Shown: positions 1 to 9,203 of the stretch, piece by piece
Numbering within the stretch: the first letter of the stretch is position 1
Layout: each line of letters opens with the position of its first letter
Translations under genes and position numbers: made by a program
Notes under the pieces: model-generated
Database searches by the model: none
Seen by the model: the letters and a program-made list of their open reading frames with translations, nothing else
Told to the model about the DNA's origin: nothing
Origin: Candidatus Endonucleibacter bathymodioli
GTDB taxonomy: Bacteria; Pseudomonadota; Gammaproteobacteria; Pseudomonadales; Endozoicomonadaceae
DNA: 52,452 nucleotides
Assembly (NCBI GenBank): GCA_030674915.1
Contig: JASXSV010000023.1
Coordinates: 1 to 52,452, forward strand
Reading direction: 5' to 3'

Positions 1-1032
1 GTAAGCAAAACTCATAGCCTTTGGTGGTGATAAAGGTCTGCCTGTATGTCCTAATGAAACACGTGAAATCATGGCTAAAATCATCCCGCCCATACCTCCA
101 ACTGTTAACAAATGCCACGCAAGGTTAATTTCAATTTCAACAACGACATAACTCAAACCTAATACTATTAAACCAAAGCTAATGAATTTCACCGCAATAT
201 GTATTGACCATAATAAAGGGATACTCAATGTAATCCATGGTTTCCATCTTAACCAACGAATAAACTGGAAAACACCAGAAAATACAAGTAACACACCAAA
301 AAATAGTGTAGAAAAACCTACTAAAGGCTGTAACAACAAATATATCATTGCAACAGCAATAGTGCCGCTAGCCATTTTGTCCAACCAAGGCAAGGGTGTT
401 ACTTTATCTGTACATGTGCCATTTGCAGTAAACATAGGTACAACGCGCCCAGCTATTACTGACATTAAAAAAGTGATCAGCATAACTCCAGCGTATCCAG
501 AAAAAGTAAGTGTAAATGTTTGAGGGAAATATATTGCCGCATACATTTCGGTATTTGCAACCGTGAATAACAGCAGTACAGGCACAAAAAACAAGTTCCT
601 ATACTGTTTAACGGCAATAATGGGCTTAGCCAAAATAAAAGCAACTGCAGGTAAAAAAAACAAATCAATGAGGTTACTAAGTTCATCTCCTAACATACCT
701 GGAAATAGTAAGGCAATACGCCCTAATAACCATATTAAAAACAACATCAACAAGGTATTGCCTTGAACACCACGCATACCGGTCCAATTTTGTACCGCGG
801 TTAATAAAAAACCAGCAATAATAGCACCACCAAAGCCAAAAACCATTTCATGTATGTGCCACCAATATCCGCCCCCAAAGGGATCTATGTTGAGTTTACC
901 TTTATAAATAAACAACCATAAAGCAATAGCGACAGCCCCAAAAATAGCTCCTCCTAAAAAGAATGGTCTGAAACCTAAGCGCAAAAAAGAAGGTTTTTTT
1001 TGTTCTGCAGCTAAATCTGTTACTTGTATCAT
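1..1032 (-). CDS. nnrS: NnrS family haem/copper membrane protein, C-terminus beyond the window
   Basis: Reading the minus strand from the ATG at 1032 gives an open frame of 344 codons that runs off the left edge without a stop, so the 3' end is missing. The protein begins MIQVTDLAAEQKKPSFLRLG and continues FRPFFLGGAIFGA, the usual NnrS opening. A long series of hydrophobic segments follows, with conserved-looking motifs such as WWHIHEMVFGFGGAIIAGF and a late stretch ending GRPLSPPKAMSFAY. NnrS proteins are polytopic inner-membrane proteins with haem and copper, linked to protection from nitric oxide and nitrosative stress. The family call is from recognisable sequence; the physiological role is inferred from the family. 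No denitrification genes are visible beside it. Confidence 0.88.
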   Translation of the reverse strand, partial: MIQVTDLAAEQKKPSFLRLGFRPFFLGGAIFGAVAIALWLFIYKGKLNIDPFGGGYWWHIHEMVFGFGGAIIAGFLLTAVQNWTGMRGVQGNTLLMLFLIWLLGRIALLFPGMLGDELSNLIDLFFLPAVAFILAKPIIAVKQYRNLFFVPVLLLFTVANTEMYAAIYFPQTFTLTFSGYAGVMLITFLMSVIAGRVVPMFTANGTCTDKVTPLPWLDKMASGTIAVAMIYLLLQPLVGFSTLFFGVLLVFSGVFQFIRWLRWKPWITLSIPLLWSIHIAVKFISFGLIVLGLSYVVVEIEINLAWHLLTVGGMGGMILAMISRVSLGHTGRPLSPPKAMSFAY

Positions 1033-1094
1033 AAAACGTCTATTTGTTTATTCATTTTAAGCCTTTATATCAATTACCCTTAAATGAGTGCGGC

Positions 1095-1180
1095 AATTGA
1101 CTTCTCACACCCCAACTCCCCATTGCTCGCAGGCTCATGAGCCTCATTGCACTCATGCCTGCAATGGTAACTGGTATAAT
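1095..1180 (+). repeat. divergent copy of the dispersed intergenic palindromic repeat
   Basis: The gap between nnrS and astD carries a short segment with the layout of the repeat family seen elsewhere in the window: a TTGAC/CTCTCAC-like left part, a central CTCATG block, and a right end running into AATGGTAACTGGTATA. It is degenerate, so membership is tentative. Confidence 0.35.
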
Positions 1181-1185
1181 TATCA

Positions 1186-2655
1186 CTATAAAATAGACAA
1201 CCCTGGCGCAAGTTTCTCAGGCATAATCAATTCGCTAGACTCAACACTAGCAACAGGGTAAGAGCAATAATCAGCCGCAAAGTAAGCGCTAGGACGATGA
1301 TTTCCGCTTTCTCCTACACCACCAAAAGGAGCGGCACTACTACTACCGGTAATAGGACGGTTCCAGTTAACAATACCCGCACGAATGTGCTGAAAAAATA
1401 GATCATAATCTGACTGATGTTCACTAAATAGTCCTGCAGAAAGTCCGTAACGTGTATTATTTGCCTCTTCAATAGCATGTTTAAAATTTTCATACCTTAT
1501 CACCTGAAGAAGCGGGCCAAAATACTCTTCGTCTGGCAGGCTTTTTACTTTGGTTACATCAATAATTCCGGGGCTTAATAAAGCTGTTCCTTCTTTAATT
1601 TTTAGACTTTCCAACAGGGAAGTAGCACCTAATGTCAACAGCTTCTGTTGCGCAGAGAGTATACTGTCTGCTGCTTGCTCTGATATAAGCGCCCCCATAA
1701 ATGGCTGGGGATCATCATCCCAACACCCCACCTTTATACGTGAACTAGTGCTGACAAGATCGTCTAGAAACTTATCCCCCCAAGAACCGCTAGGGACAAA
1801 TAATCGTCTTGAGCAAGTGCAACGTTGCCCTGCTGTAATGAATGAAGAGTGTATTGTGTCGTGTATCGCTGCTTTTCTATTCTTTACTTCAGTAACAATA
1901 AGAGGGTTGTTACCACCCATCTCTAAAGCCAACATTTTCTCAGGATGACCACCAAACTGCTTATGAATAAGCTTACCTGTAGCGGAGCTTCCCGTGAAAA
2001 ACAAACCATCAATATCAGGATTAGCAGCCAAAGCCATACCTGTTTCTTTTCCACCCTGAACGAGATTCAACACACCAGCTGGCAAACCAGATTGCTCCCA
2101 GAGCTTTACCACTTCTTTTGCTGTCGCAGGCGCTAATTCGCTAGGCTTAAAAACAATGGTATTACCAGCCAGTAAAGCCGGTACAATATGGCCATTGGGT
2201 AAATGACCTGGGAAATTATAAGGGCCAAAGACTGCAACTACTCCGTGTGACTTGTGACGAATCATAGCCTTGCCCACAGGAACGCTATTTTCCACAGTAC
2301 CTGTGCGTTCTGAGTATGCCCCAATAGATAGAGCGATCTTACCTTTGATTGCCATCACTTCTGTTTTGGATTCCCAAAGTGGCTTTCCAGTTTCTTTAGC
2401 AATAATAACTGCCAGTCGATCACTGACCTTTTCTACCTGCTCCGCAAAAAAAATGATAATTGCCTGACGTTCAGATAACGCCTTGCCTGACCAATCTGAC
2501 AGCGATGCCCTTGCAGACGCTACTGCCGCGTTAACCTGCTGACTGTCTGCTGACGTCCCCTCCCAAACAACCTCTTTAGTAACTGGGTTTAATGACTGAA
2601 ATGACGAACCATCACCACTCAGCCAACAACCATTAATATAGTGCGATTGGTTCAT
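1186..2655 (-). CDS. astD: N-succinylglutamate 5-semialdehyde dehydrogenase
   Basis: AstD oxidises succinylglutamate semialdehyde to succinylglutamate with NAD+, step four of the arginine succinyltransferase (AST) pathway. The 489-residue protein is a full-length aldehyde dehydrogenase: GPYNFPGH with Asn146, the nucleotide-binding FTGSSATG around 220-227, the general base in LEMGG (Glu245) and the catalytic cysteine in GQRC (Cys279). I chose the ATG at 2655 rather than the in-frame start at 2685, because the protein then begins MNQSHYING like its homologues and a GGAG lies about 11 bases upstream. E. coli AstD is of similar length. It is the last of the ast genes here; astB and astE do not follow, since nnrS comes next. 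The stop codon is TAG. Confidence 0.93.
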   Translation of the reverse strand: MNQSHYINGCWLSGDGSSFQSLNPVTKEVVWEGTSADSQQVNAAVASARASLSDWSGKALSERQAIIIFFAEQVEKVSDRLAVIIAKETGKPLWESKTEVMAIKGKIALSIGAYSERTGTVENSVPVGKAMIRHKSHGVVAVFGPYNFPGHLPNGHIVPALLAGNTIVFKPSELAPATAKEVVKLWEQSGLPAGVLNLVQGGKETGMALAANPDIDGLFFTGSSATGKLIHKQFGGHPEKMLALEMGGNNPLIVTEVKNRKAAIHDTIHSSFITAGQRCTCSRRLFVPSGSWGDKFLDDLVSTSSRIKVGCWDDDPQPFMGALISEQAADSILSAQQKLLTLGATSLLESLKIKEGTALLSPGIIDVTKVKSLPDEEYFGPLLQVIRYENFKHAIEEANNTRYGLSAGLFSEHQSDYDLFFQHIRAGIVNWNRPITGSSSAAPFGGVGESGNHRPSAYFAADYCSYPVASVESSELIMPEKLAPGLSIL

Positions 2656-2697
2656 ACTGTTACTTACTCCTCTGGGAAAACACATCAGAGTGTATGC

Positions 2698-2785
2698 CCA
2701 TTACTCTTGAAGGTGCGAGGTTTATGACTGCTCTCACTCACCACAATCACATCTACCTTTAGGCTCACAGGTATTTTTTAGTTTA
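2698..2785 (+). repeat. copy of the dispersed intergenic palindromic repeat
   Basis: The 138-bp gap between astD and astA contains the recognisable core: CTTGAAGGTGCGAGG, then ACTGCTCTCACTCACC, then an ATCACATCTACC block. It is truncated or degenerate at the right end. Confidence 0.45.
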
Positions 2786-2823
2786 TCGCCCACCCACTTT
2801 TTCAATGGTTACGGATATAAAAT

Positions 2824-3873
2824 TTACACATCTAACCTCTTGCTGTTGGAATTTGCGTGTGAGCATTGAACGACTCTTACTCTTTCAGTTTCGCTGACTT
2901 GGAGAGCATTTGCCAGCTCCTTGGTTATGTAAACGGTTGAAGGGCTTTGAAACGATACGGCACTAACCCCACACCGAAAACCACTAAGTTTATCGTTAGA
3001 AATAAGCCAAGTATTACTACCTTCTAGCGCATTATCATTACTTATCTTCACATGGTGCAATGCCGATTCACGCACTGCTCTAATGGTGTTAATAGGTGCT
3101 TCCAGTAATGGCCCTCCATCAAAAATATCAATATACCTTGTATAGCGAAAGCCTTCACCTTCTAGTATTTTTCGTGCGGCCAATGTATTCTTATGAGTTT
3201 TTCCAATGACCTCCTGAGCATCATCAGAAAGTAAATTAACGCATACTGGGTTACGAGGCATTAGCTCTCCAATAAAGGCTTTGCCCTTAGACATATGCTG
3301 ATCCGCAACCTCAAAGTCTACAGAAAAAAAGTGTCTTCCCAGCCCCTCCCAAAAAGGAGAAACGCCCTCATCATTAGAACAACCTCGCATTTCTGCAATG
3401 ATCTCCTTACTAAACCTACCTGGATGGCCGGCAAGAAAAAGAAACCGTGATTTGGACAATAATTGCCCATTTTTGGAGTGCCTATATTCCGGATCTAGAA
3501 ACAAGCTACACAACTCAGAATAACCAGTATGATCATTGCAAATACTTAACGTATCATGGCTATTATAAACTCCAAGTTCCGCAGAAATATGGACATGAGT
3601 ACTAACTTTGTAGTTATACCACGGTGCATTTAAACCTACAGCAGATTCAATACCGCAAACTCCCACAACCCGACCGACCGACATATCTTCCAGAACAAAT
3701 AAATAGAGAGCCTCCTTCGGTGGACTAGAATCCATAGAGAGCAGTGCTCGCTCCAGAGTTTTTTTTACAGCGCTACGGCAGGGTTGCAGAGAAGTAAAAC
3801 CTGGTCCAGTTTTATTGGCAATACTCCATAGACCCTCATGATCTGCAGAGGTAATAGGTCTAATAATCATCAT
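2824..3873 (-). CDS. astA: arginine N-succinyltransferase
   Basis: AstA transfers succinate from succinyl-CoA to the alpha-amino group of arginine, the committed step of AST catabolism. The 349-residue protein starts MMIIRPITSADHEGLWSIAN and has the family's acyltransferase sequence throughout, for example ELCSLFLDPEYRHSKNGQLL, EMRGCSNDEGVSPFWEGLG and FDGGPLLEAPINTIRAV. Its length is close to the 344 residues of the E. coli protein. There is a single copy, unlike the paired AruF/AruG subunits of pseudomonads. It lies between the DUF1338 gene and astD on the same strand, but 138 and 656 bp of non-coding DNA flank it, so tight translational coupling is unlikely. Confidence 0.93.
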   Translation of the reverse strand: MMIIRPITSADHEGLWSIANKTGPGFTSLQPCRSAVKKTLERALLSMDSSPPKEALYLFVLEDMSVGRVVGVCGIESAVGLNAPWYNYKVSTHVHISAELGVYNSHDTLSICNDHTGYSELCSLFLDPEYRHSKNGQLLSKSRFLFLAGHPGRFSKEIIAEMRGCSNDEGVSPFWEGLGRHFFSVDFEVADQHMSKGKAFIGELMPRNPVCVNLLSDDAQEVIGKTHKNTLAARKILEGEGFRYTRYIDIFDGGPLLEAPINTIRAVRESALHHVKISNDNALEGSNTWLISNDKLSGFRCGVSAVSFQSPSTVYITKELANALQVSETERVRVVQCSHANSNSKRLDV

Positions 3874-4529
3874 GATGTCACATACCTTATTTTATATCGC
3901 AATACACTACAATTACTATCTAGTAATGCATGATCTTGGCGCTCTTACCTATGCAGATCGACGGATGAAGTAGTTGCTGTGTGAGCCATACCTAGACACA
4001 CATAATTGTAACCAAGTACCGATGCCTCTTATCAGTATACCTATAGCAAATTTCATAGAAGCGTGATCCTGTAGTCTATTTACTCATCCAATGGTAATTG
4101 CTACAGCAACACGACCTCCATACTGAACAGTAATATTTTAATTGGAAAATTTGAGTATTTTCACAGATCTTATTGGCTACTCCCCTGTTTGAATGGGCGA
4201 TCTATACTTTTCTGTAACACAAAATATGAATACTGCAAATGTGTGATAAACATATTTACTCACAAATACTGAAGATTAAAAATCCTTGGTAGTGACAGAT
4301 ATTGAACTATTTACAGAAGAAATACAGGCCAACTCTTTTATTCATCACGACTACACATTGAAGGCATGGAAAGGTGATCCTCATGATTTTATGACTAGCA
4401 GGTGATTAACTAGTTCAGGAGCAGAGAGCAATATCAGACAGTGATATACTTTCATTTAGGATATTTTAGCCTTTATCTATCTGGTGTAAATTATTAAATA
4501 TCCCCCCCTCAAACAAGAGAATAATTTAT
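3874..4529. other. 656-bp intergenic region between astA and the DUF1338 gene
   Basis: No intact gene is supported. It is AT-rich and contains a 37-codon plus-strand fragment at 4292-4405, listed separately. I see no clear copy of the dispersed repeat, no obvious factor-independent terminator and no tRNA. Confidence 0.5.
4292..4405 (+). pseudogene. short unidentified coding fragment
   Basis: A GTG-initiated frame of 37 codons reads VTDIELFTEEIQANSFIHHD and then YTLKAWKGDPHDFMTSR before TGA. Its composition looks protein-like rather than random, but I do not recognise the family and see no convincing ribosome binding site. It may be the surviving start of a decayed gene; chance is a real alternative. 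Confidence 0.2.
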
Positions 4530-5339
4530 CTACAGCTTTCTTGTGTCAGTACTTTCAAATATTTTATCTGCTGAGGCAGCAACAAAACCTTGATATAATT
4601 TGCCATCGATCATGGGATAACGTTTAGCAAACTCGTAAAAACAACCGGGTATATCCCGATGACCATCAATGAAATCAACCCGAACATCACTGGCTAAAGT
4701 TGAAGATTGTTCAAGAAGAACACTGGGAGACCCCTTTATAAGGCCACCACTCTCATTCATTTTGAAACCGGCATCCATTATCTTCTTGTTAACCTGCTGA
4801 ATATCCTGATAATCACGAAGATGATTGATCGATACGGTGAAGTGATTAGCCTGATAACCATGAGCCGCAACCCAAGCAGCATATTCACTTTCCTGAAGCA
4901 GCTTTTCATAAGTATGCAAATCTATATCCCATGGCCTCCCTGAATGACAAAATCCATCTTCCAGAACTTTCTCTTCATCAACCTGGGCCACCAGCTTTTC
5001 AATAATTTGTACGGATTCTACCGATAACTTTTCTACCAGGAGCTCGCTGATAAAAACTTTGGGTAGTTGCGGGTCACTATGTTGAAAATACTGGGAAAAC
5101 AATTTTCGCACAGGAAACTCATACTCATCTTTGACCTTATAGCCAGCTTGCAAAAAAGGGAAAGCGATTTTCCCCAAACTAACCTTTGGCAGGTTAAATG
5201 TTCTAAGTGCTATATGATCATTGGTTACAAAACCATCATTTTGTTTGGCAAATAGCTCATGAATCTGCTTGGCATCAGGAGCCAAAAAAAGATATCTCTC
5301 CCATATATCGTCAAAAAGATGATGCACATCTGTACTCAT
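4530..5339 (-). CDS. DUF1338 family non-haem iron dioxygenase/decarboxylase-like protein
   Basis: This 269-residue protein belongs to the DUF1338 family, whose characterised member HglS converts 2-oxoadipate to 2-hydroxyglutarate in lysine catabolism using a VOC-like fold and an active-site Fe(II). Visible signatures are NDHIALRTFN near residue 40, with a likely iron-ligand His, ANHFTVSINHL in the middle with a second likely ligand, and FIDGHRDIPGCFYEFAKRYP near the C-terminus. It sits between astC and astA on the same strand. Related gammaproteobacteria also carry a DUF1338 gene among their ast genes, which suggests a link to arginine or lysine-type amino acid breakdown. The exact substrate cannot be read from sequence. 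Confidence 0.82.
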   Translation of the reverse strand: MSTDVHHLFDDIWERYLFLAPDAKQIHELFAKQNDGFVTNDHIALRTFNLPKVSLGKIAFPFLQAGYKVKDEYEFPVRKLFSQYFQHSDPQLPKVFISELLVEKLSVESVQIIEKLVAQVDEEKVLEDGFCHSGRPWDIDLHTYEKLLQESEYAAWVAAHGYQANHFTVSINHLRDYQDIQQVNKKIMDAGFKMNESGGLIKGSPSVLLEQSSTLASDVRVDFIDGHRDIPGCFYEFAKRYPMIDGKLYQGFVAASADKIFESTDTRKL

Positions 5340-5399
5340 GACTTACTCCATTATTATTGTTAACCATTACCATATATTATCACGTTTGGAAAATCAGAT

Positions 5400-5535
5400 A
5401 TATTGTACCCATCCCTTTTTAGGGCATAGGGTGATTGACGCTCCCTCTCACCCCAATAACCTGCTACTTGTAATCTCATGGTGATGCGTTCGTTTGTCTC
5501 TTACCTCACCTTCAATGATAACTGGTATATTTTTT
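5400..5535 (+). repeat. copy of the dispersed intergenic palindromic repeat
   Basis: The 297-bp gap between astC and the DUF1338 gene is mostly this element: a CCCTCTCACCCCAATAACC left block, a CTACTTGTAATCTCATGG centre, and a right end TTACCTCACCTTCAATG running into AACTGGTAT. Order and spacing match the copies in the propeller array. Confidence 0.6.
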
Positions 5536-5608
5536 CATCTTCATCATCTATCAGCTCCAATTACGCTCGGCGCATCGATAAACTACTTAATAATGGCATT
5601 GCTAAACC

Positions 5609-5629
5609 GCTCTAATTTTTGCTAGAGCG
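5609..5629 (-). terminator. hairpin just downstream of astC
   Basis: CGCTCTA (5609-5615) and TAGAGCG (5623-5629) form a 7-bp stem with a 7-base loop, 8 bases past the astC stop on the minus strand. There is no long U-tract, so termination strength is uncertain. Confidence 0.45.
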
Positions 5630-5636
5630 CCTGATG

Positions 5637-6848
5637 TCATCTCAATACAACGGCAATAGCCTTATCCAACCTCTCCATTCCTTCATTGATATCTTCATCT
5701 GTGATGATAAGAGACGGTGTCATCCGTAAAATATCCTGACCTGCTAGTAACAACATTACACCTGCTTCGCCAGCCTCATTCCGAAAGTCTTTCCCTCTAC
5801 CTTTCCAGTTTTCATTTAGCACAGCACCTACCAGCAAACCTTTTCCCCTAATATCTGAAAACACATTGTATTTTTTATTTATTGTTTCCAAATGTTTTCT
5901 GAACAAATTGTGCTTACGGGAAACATTCGCCAACAGCTGATCATCATCTATCAAGTTCAGTACGGCAAGAGCAACAGCGCAGGCAAGAGGGTTGCCTCCA
6001 TAGGTGCTACCATGTGAAGCCAAGCTCAGACTAGCTGCAACTTTGTTTACGGCTAACATTGCACCAATAGGAAAACCGCAACCCAGCGCTTTAGCGCTAG
6101 TAAGAATGTCTGGAGTAATATTGCTATCCATATAAGCAAAGATCTTCCCTGTACGACCGACCCCCGTCTGAACTTCATCTAGCACCATCAATGCATTATA
6201 CTTATCACACTGCGCTCTAACTGCCTCCATAAATTCTTGCGTTGCTGTATGCACCCCTCCTTCACCCTGAATAGGCTCCAGAATAACCGCACAAGTCTTT
6301 TCCGACATGTGTTTTTTCAATGCATCAACATCATTAAACGGCAAGTGCGTTATTCCCCCAGGTAAGGGAGCAAACCCTTCTTGATATTTTGTTTGACCAC
6401 CAACACTAACTGTAAATAAACTACGCCCATGAAAACTACCACTAAATGAAATAATTTCATGTTTCTCTGAGTCAAAATGATCATGAGCATATTTACGTGC
6501 CAACTTTAAAGCCGCCTCATTAGCTTCAGTACCAGAGTTACAAAAAAATACTTTATCCGCAAAGCTAAAATCAATTAACTTCCTAGCCAAACTTAAAGCG
6601 GGCTCATTGGTATATGCATTACTTAAATGCCAAAGCTTATCACTTTGCTCTTTCAGTACTTTAACCAACTCTGAGTGACAATGACCCAAGGCATTGACAG
6701 CAATACCACCAGCAAAGTCAATATACTCCTTGCCTTGCTGATCCCACAGCCTTGACCCTTTCCCGCGAACCGGGACCATTGCCTGAGGAGCATAATTAGG
6801 AGTCATTACCTCATCATAGCTCGCACGGCTTACCAAATACTCAACCAT
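5637..6848 (-). CDS. astC: succinylornithine (acetylornithine) aminotransferase
   Basis: AstC is a PLP-dependent class III aminotransferase that moves the delta-amino group of N-succinylornithine to 2-oxoglutarate; it also accepts acetylornithine. The 403-residue protein starts MVEYLVSRASYDEVMTPNYA and continues with LWDQQGKEYIDFAGGIAVNA, close to E. coli AstC. NSGTEANE lies at about 104-111, the PLP-contacting LDEVQTGVGRTG at 223-234 (Asp224) and the Schiff-base lysine in SAKALGCGFP (Lys253). It is the most upstream ast gene on this strand, 297 bp before the DUF1338 gene. ArgD activity is possible as a second role; the ast neighbours favour AstC. Confidence 0.92.
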   Translation of the reverse strand: MVEYLVSRASYDEVMTPNYAPQAMVPVRGKGSRLWDQQGKEYIDFAGGIAVNALGHCHSELVKVLKEQSDKLWHLSNAYTNEPALSLARKLIDFSFADKVFFCNSGTEANEAALKLARKYAHDHFDSEKHEIISFSGSFHGRSLFTVSVGGQTKYQEGFAPLPGGITHLPFNDVDALKKHMSEKTCAVILEPIQGEGGVHTATQEFMEAVRAQCDKYNALMVLDEVQTGVGRTGKIFAYMDSNITPDILTSAKALGCGFPIGAMLAVNKVAASLSLASHGSTYGGNPLACAVALAVLNLIDDDQLLANVSRKHNLFRKHLETINKKYNVFSDIRGKGLLVGAVLNENWKGRGKDFRNEAGEAGVMLLLAGQDILRMTPSLIITDEDINEGMERLDKAIAVVLR

Positions 6849-7115
6849 TACCTTATTCCATTGTTATCTGTGTCAGGAATCTCCTGTAAGCATACCTGAT
6901 CGCCATTAATTATGCATCAACGCACCTCTATATTTCTCACCAAAAAAGACACGCTCTTCCCTTATATCCTTCCACTATTTAGCCTAATAATAATGCTGAT
7001 CAACTTGACTTGAGGTTATCCCTAAATACTCGTTGACGAATACGTACAGCATCACAACAAAAGTGATAGCTTGACTCTATCACTAAGCCTGCCCCAAATA
7101 GAGAGATCTACGCTA

Positions 7116-8297
7116 TTAATGCTGATAAACAACGTTACCGTCGACAAATGTCATAGAAACGTCATAGTTATCGTTTAATACTGCAAGATTTGCACGCTTA
7201 TTTTCTTTAATACTTCCCGTCTCCTTATCTAGCCCCAGTAAAGTTGCTGGAGTAAGAGAGGCCATATGCACGGCATCAAGCTCACACGCTCCCACGAGCT
7301 TAATCATATTAGCAACAGCTTTATTCAAGACTAAAGTACTACCAGCCAAAGCTCCCGTATGGGTTCTGGCCACACCATTTGTCACTGTCACTGCTAGCAA
7401 TCCTAACTTATACACTCCATCTCCAAGACCTGCAGCACATATACAGTCTGTAATTAAAGCCGTTTTATCCACTCCTTTAAGCCTGTACACTAAATCCATA
7501 ATTACAGGATCAACATGCACACCGTCAGCTATTAATTCGGCAAAGGTATCACGATTATGCAGAATAGCTCCAACAGTGCCAGGCTGACGATGGTGCAAAG
7601 CCAGCATTTGGTTAAATATATGCACCCCTCCCACCGCCCCAGCATCAAAAGCAGCCTTACTTTGTTGGTAGGTTGCTCCCGTGTGACCCACCATAACTTT
7701 AATGCCTTTTTTAGTTAGATAACGGATAGCATCAATAGCTCCTTCCAGCTCAGGCGCAATAGCCAATACTTTCAACTTGCCTCCTGTAGCACCCAACATG
7801 GCATCTAATCTATCTTGAGTAGGTGCAAGGAAATACTCAGAAGCATGAGCACCTTTAAACTGGTCTGAAAAAAACAGCCCCTCACTGTAAGCACCTAATA
7901 ATTCAGCACCTTTCAAACCGATACTGAAGCATTCATGAATATTCTTCAAAGCACAAATGGTTGCATCCCAAGATGATGTAACCGTAGTACCAAGAAAACC
8001 AGTCACACCATTAGCTGCAATGGCTGTAGATATAGTATTTAGAGCCTCGTAACTGGCATCCATAACATCAAAGCCACCACTACCATGAATATGAATATCA
8101 ATAAAACCAGGTACAATTTTACCGTCTCCCAAGTCTACAACGTTATCATTGCGACCGGGCCGATCACCAATGCTAACTATCAGACCATTAGAAATCCCCA
8201 TAAAGGCGTTATGAATGATTTTATCTTCTGTAAATATCTCTTTGGCCTTGAGATAAAAATCAGCCATATCCGGTACTCTAGTTAGAGTTAAGGCCAT
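7116..8297 (-). CDS. nagA: N-acetylglucosamine-6-phosphate deacetylase
   Basis: NagA removes acetate from GlcNAc-6-phosphate, feeding amino-sugar or chitin-derived GlcNAc into glycolysis. The 393-residue protein has the amidohydrolase layout: the metal motif DIHIHG (His69, His71), VMVGHTGAT, GVHIFNQML, the substrate loop LHHRQPGTVG, ELIADGVHV, and the catalytic aspartate in LITDCICAAG. Two motifs deviate from the usual family sequence: the canonical HLEGPF is YSEGLFF, and THLFNAM is VHIFNQM, though the metal-binding Glu and His are kept. The Met at residue 11 (8267) gives a more usual NagA N-terminus, and neither start has a strong Shine-Dalgarno. No nagB, nagE or nagC is adjacent. Confidence 0.9.
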   Translation of the reverse strand: MALTLTRVPDMADFYLKAKEIFTEDKIIHNAFMGISNGLIVSIGDRPGRNDNVVDLGDGKIVPGFIDIHIHGSGGFDVMDASYEALNTISTAIAANGVTGFLGTTVTSSWDATICALKNIHECFSIGLKGAELLGAYSEGLFFSDQFKGAHASEYFLAPTQDRLDAMLGATGGKLKVLAIAPELEGAIDAIRYLTKKGIKVMVGHTGATYQQSKAAFDAGAVGGVHIFNQMLALHHRQPGTVGAILHNRDTFAELIADGVHVDPVIMDLVYRLKGVDKTALITDCICAAGLGDGVYKLGLLAVTVTNGVARTHTGALAGSTLVLNKAVANMIKLVGACELDAVHMASLTPATLLGLDKETGSIKENKRANLAVLNDNYDVSMTFVDGNVVYQH

Positions 8298-8456
8298 AGC
8301 CTAACATTTTTTATTTATAAAAAAGCAACATCTTCACCAAGATCAGGACGGACTTACAAAAACAAAGTAACCCATTGCCAACCCATGCAATCATCATAAA
8401 GCCCAGAAAAATCAACTCAAACTGTAACAATTGAAGGTCCGAGGTTATTGATTACC

Positions 8457-8479
8457 ATCCCCTTCACGCAGAAGGGGAT
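8457..8479 (-). terminator. perfect 9-bp hairpin downstream of the MliC-like lipoprotein gene
   Basis: ATCCCCTTC (8457-8465) pairs perfectly with GAAGGGGAT (8471-8479) around a 5-base loop, about 10 bases beyond the stop codon on the minus strand. A long T-run is absent, but position and stem strength suggest a transcription end or a 3' stabilising hairpin. Confidence 0.6.
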
Positions 8480-8489
8480 ATGACTACAA

Positions 8490-9203
8490 TTAACGAAGCG
8501 CACGCCCGCAGCCACTAAGTTTTTTCCCATCAAGGTAAAGTGTCACCGTTGTGTCAAAAAGCTCACCTGTTGTTGGCTCTACACAGCTTTTTCCTTCAAT
8601 CACTATAGTTATTTTACTGTCACCGTTATTCATCTGATATGTAGATGTTTCCTTTTCACGATCAACCACAGATACAGAGGTTTTAAATAGTATTCTGGTA
8701 GAACCACCACCCCCCACAAATACAGTATTACCTTCAAGGCTCAACTCAAGATACCAGTCAGGATTGTGCCCCACAGCTCGAAAATCAGCACCTCGAAGCC
8801 TAGCTTCCTCCCAGATAGCTTTATTTTTATTATTTCGGCACTGTAAAGTGGGCTCATCTACAATTCCTAGGGTGGCCTCCTCCCTCGTAATCCAGAAATT
8901 ATACTCCCCATTAGAGTATAAAGTACCGGTTGCCATTTTTTTCGGCACCAACCGCTTCGCCCCTTCCGGAAGAAGCAGCCAGACCTCATCCCGTTGGATT
9001 TGTGCCGGGAACTCATAACCTCCGACACATTGCATATAAACCACTCTGCCCTGGATAAACTCCTGTGGAAAACCGTTGCCATCACTCGGAATCGCTTCCG
9101 TTTTATTCTCTGGCATAGAGCTACACCCAGCTAACGCTGCAACCAATAGTAGTACAGGTAGTAATCTTTCCACTTTACATTCACCCATCTTTATAACATC
9201 CAC
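8490..9203 (-). CDS. putative lipoprotein with MliC-like and COG3650-like regions
   Basis: The N-terminus has a hydrophobic signal segment ending in a lipobox, LLLVAALAGCSS, so this should be a lipidated envelope protein. Residues of about 50-125 resemble MliC, the membrane-bound lysozyme inhibitor of C-type lysozymes (VYMQCVGGYEF, then LLLPEGAKRLVPKKMATG and the closing cysteine of TLQCRNN). The C-terminal half (ARLRGADFRAVGHNPDWYLE to a final GCGRALR) resembles the COG3650 lipoprotein domain. Lysozyme inhibition would suit a host-associated bacterium, but this is inference from domain similarity. A nearer start (Met at 9188, MGECKVERLL) is equally plausible. The gene is followed by a strong hairpin and seems monocistronic. 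Confidence 0.72.
   Translation of the reverse strand: MDVIKMGECKVERLLPVLLLVAALAGCSSMPENKTEAIPSDGNGFPQEFIQGRVVYMQCVGGYEFPAQIQRDEVWLLLPEGAKRLVPKKMATGTLYSNGEYNFWITREEATLGIVDEPTLQCRNNKNKAIWEEARLRGADFRAVGHNPDWYLELSLEGNTVFVGGGGSTRILFKTSVSVVDREKETSTYQMNNGDSKITIVIEGKSCVEPTTGELFDTTVTLYLDGKKLSGCGRALR

Noticed and set aside
182..766. Short open frames on the plus and minus strands near the left edge
   Set aside because: They lie across the nnrS reading frame, which has a clear family match on the minus strand.
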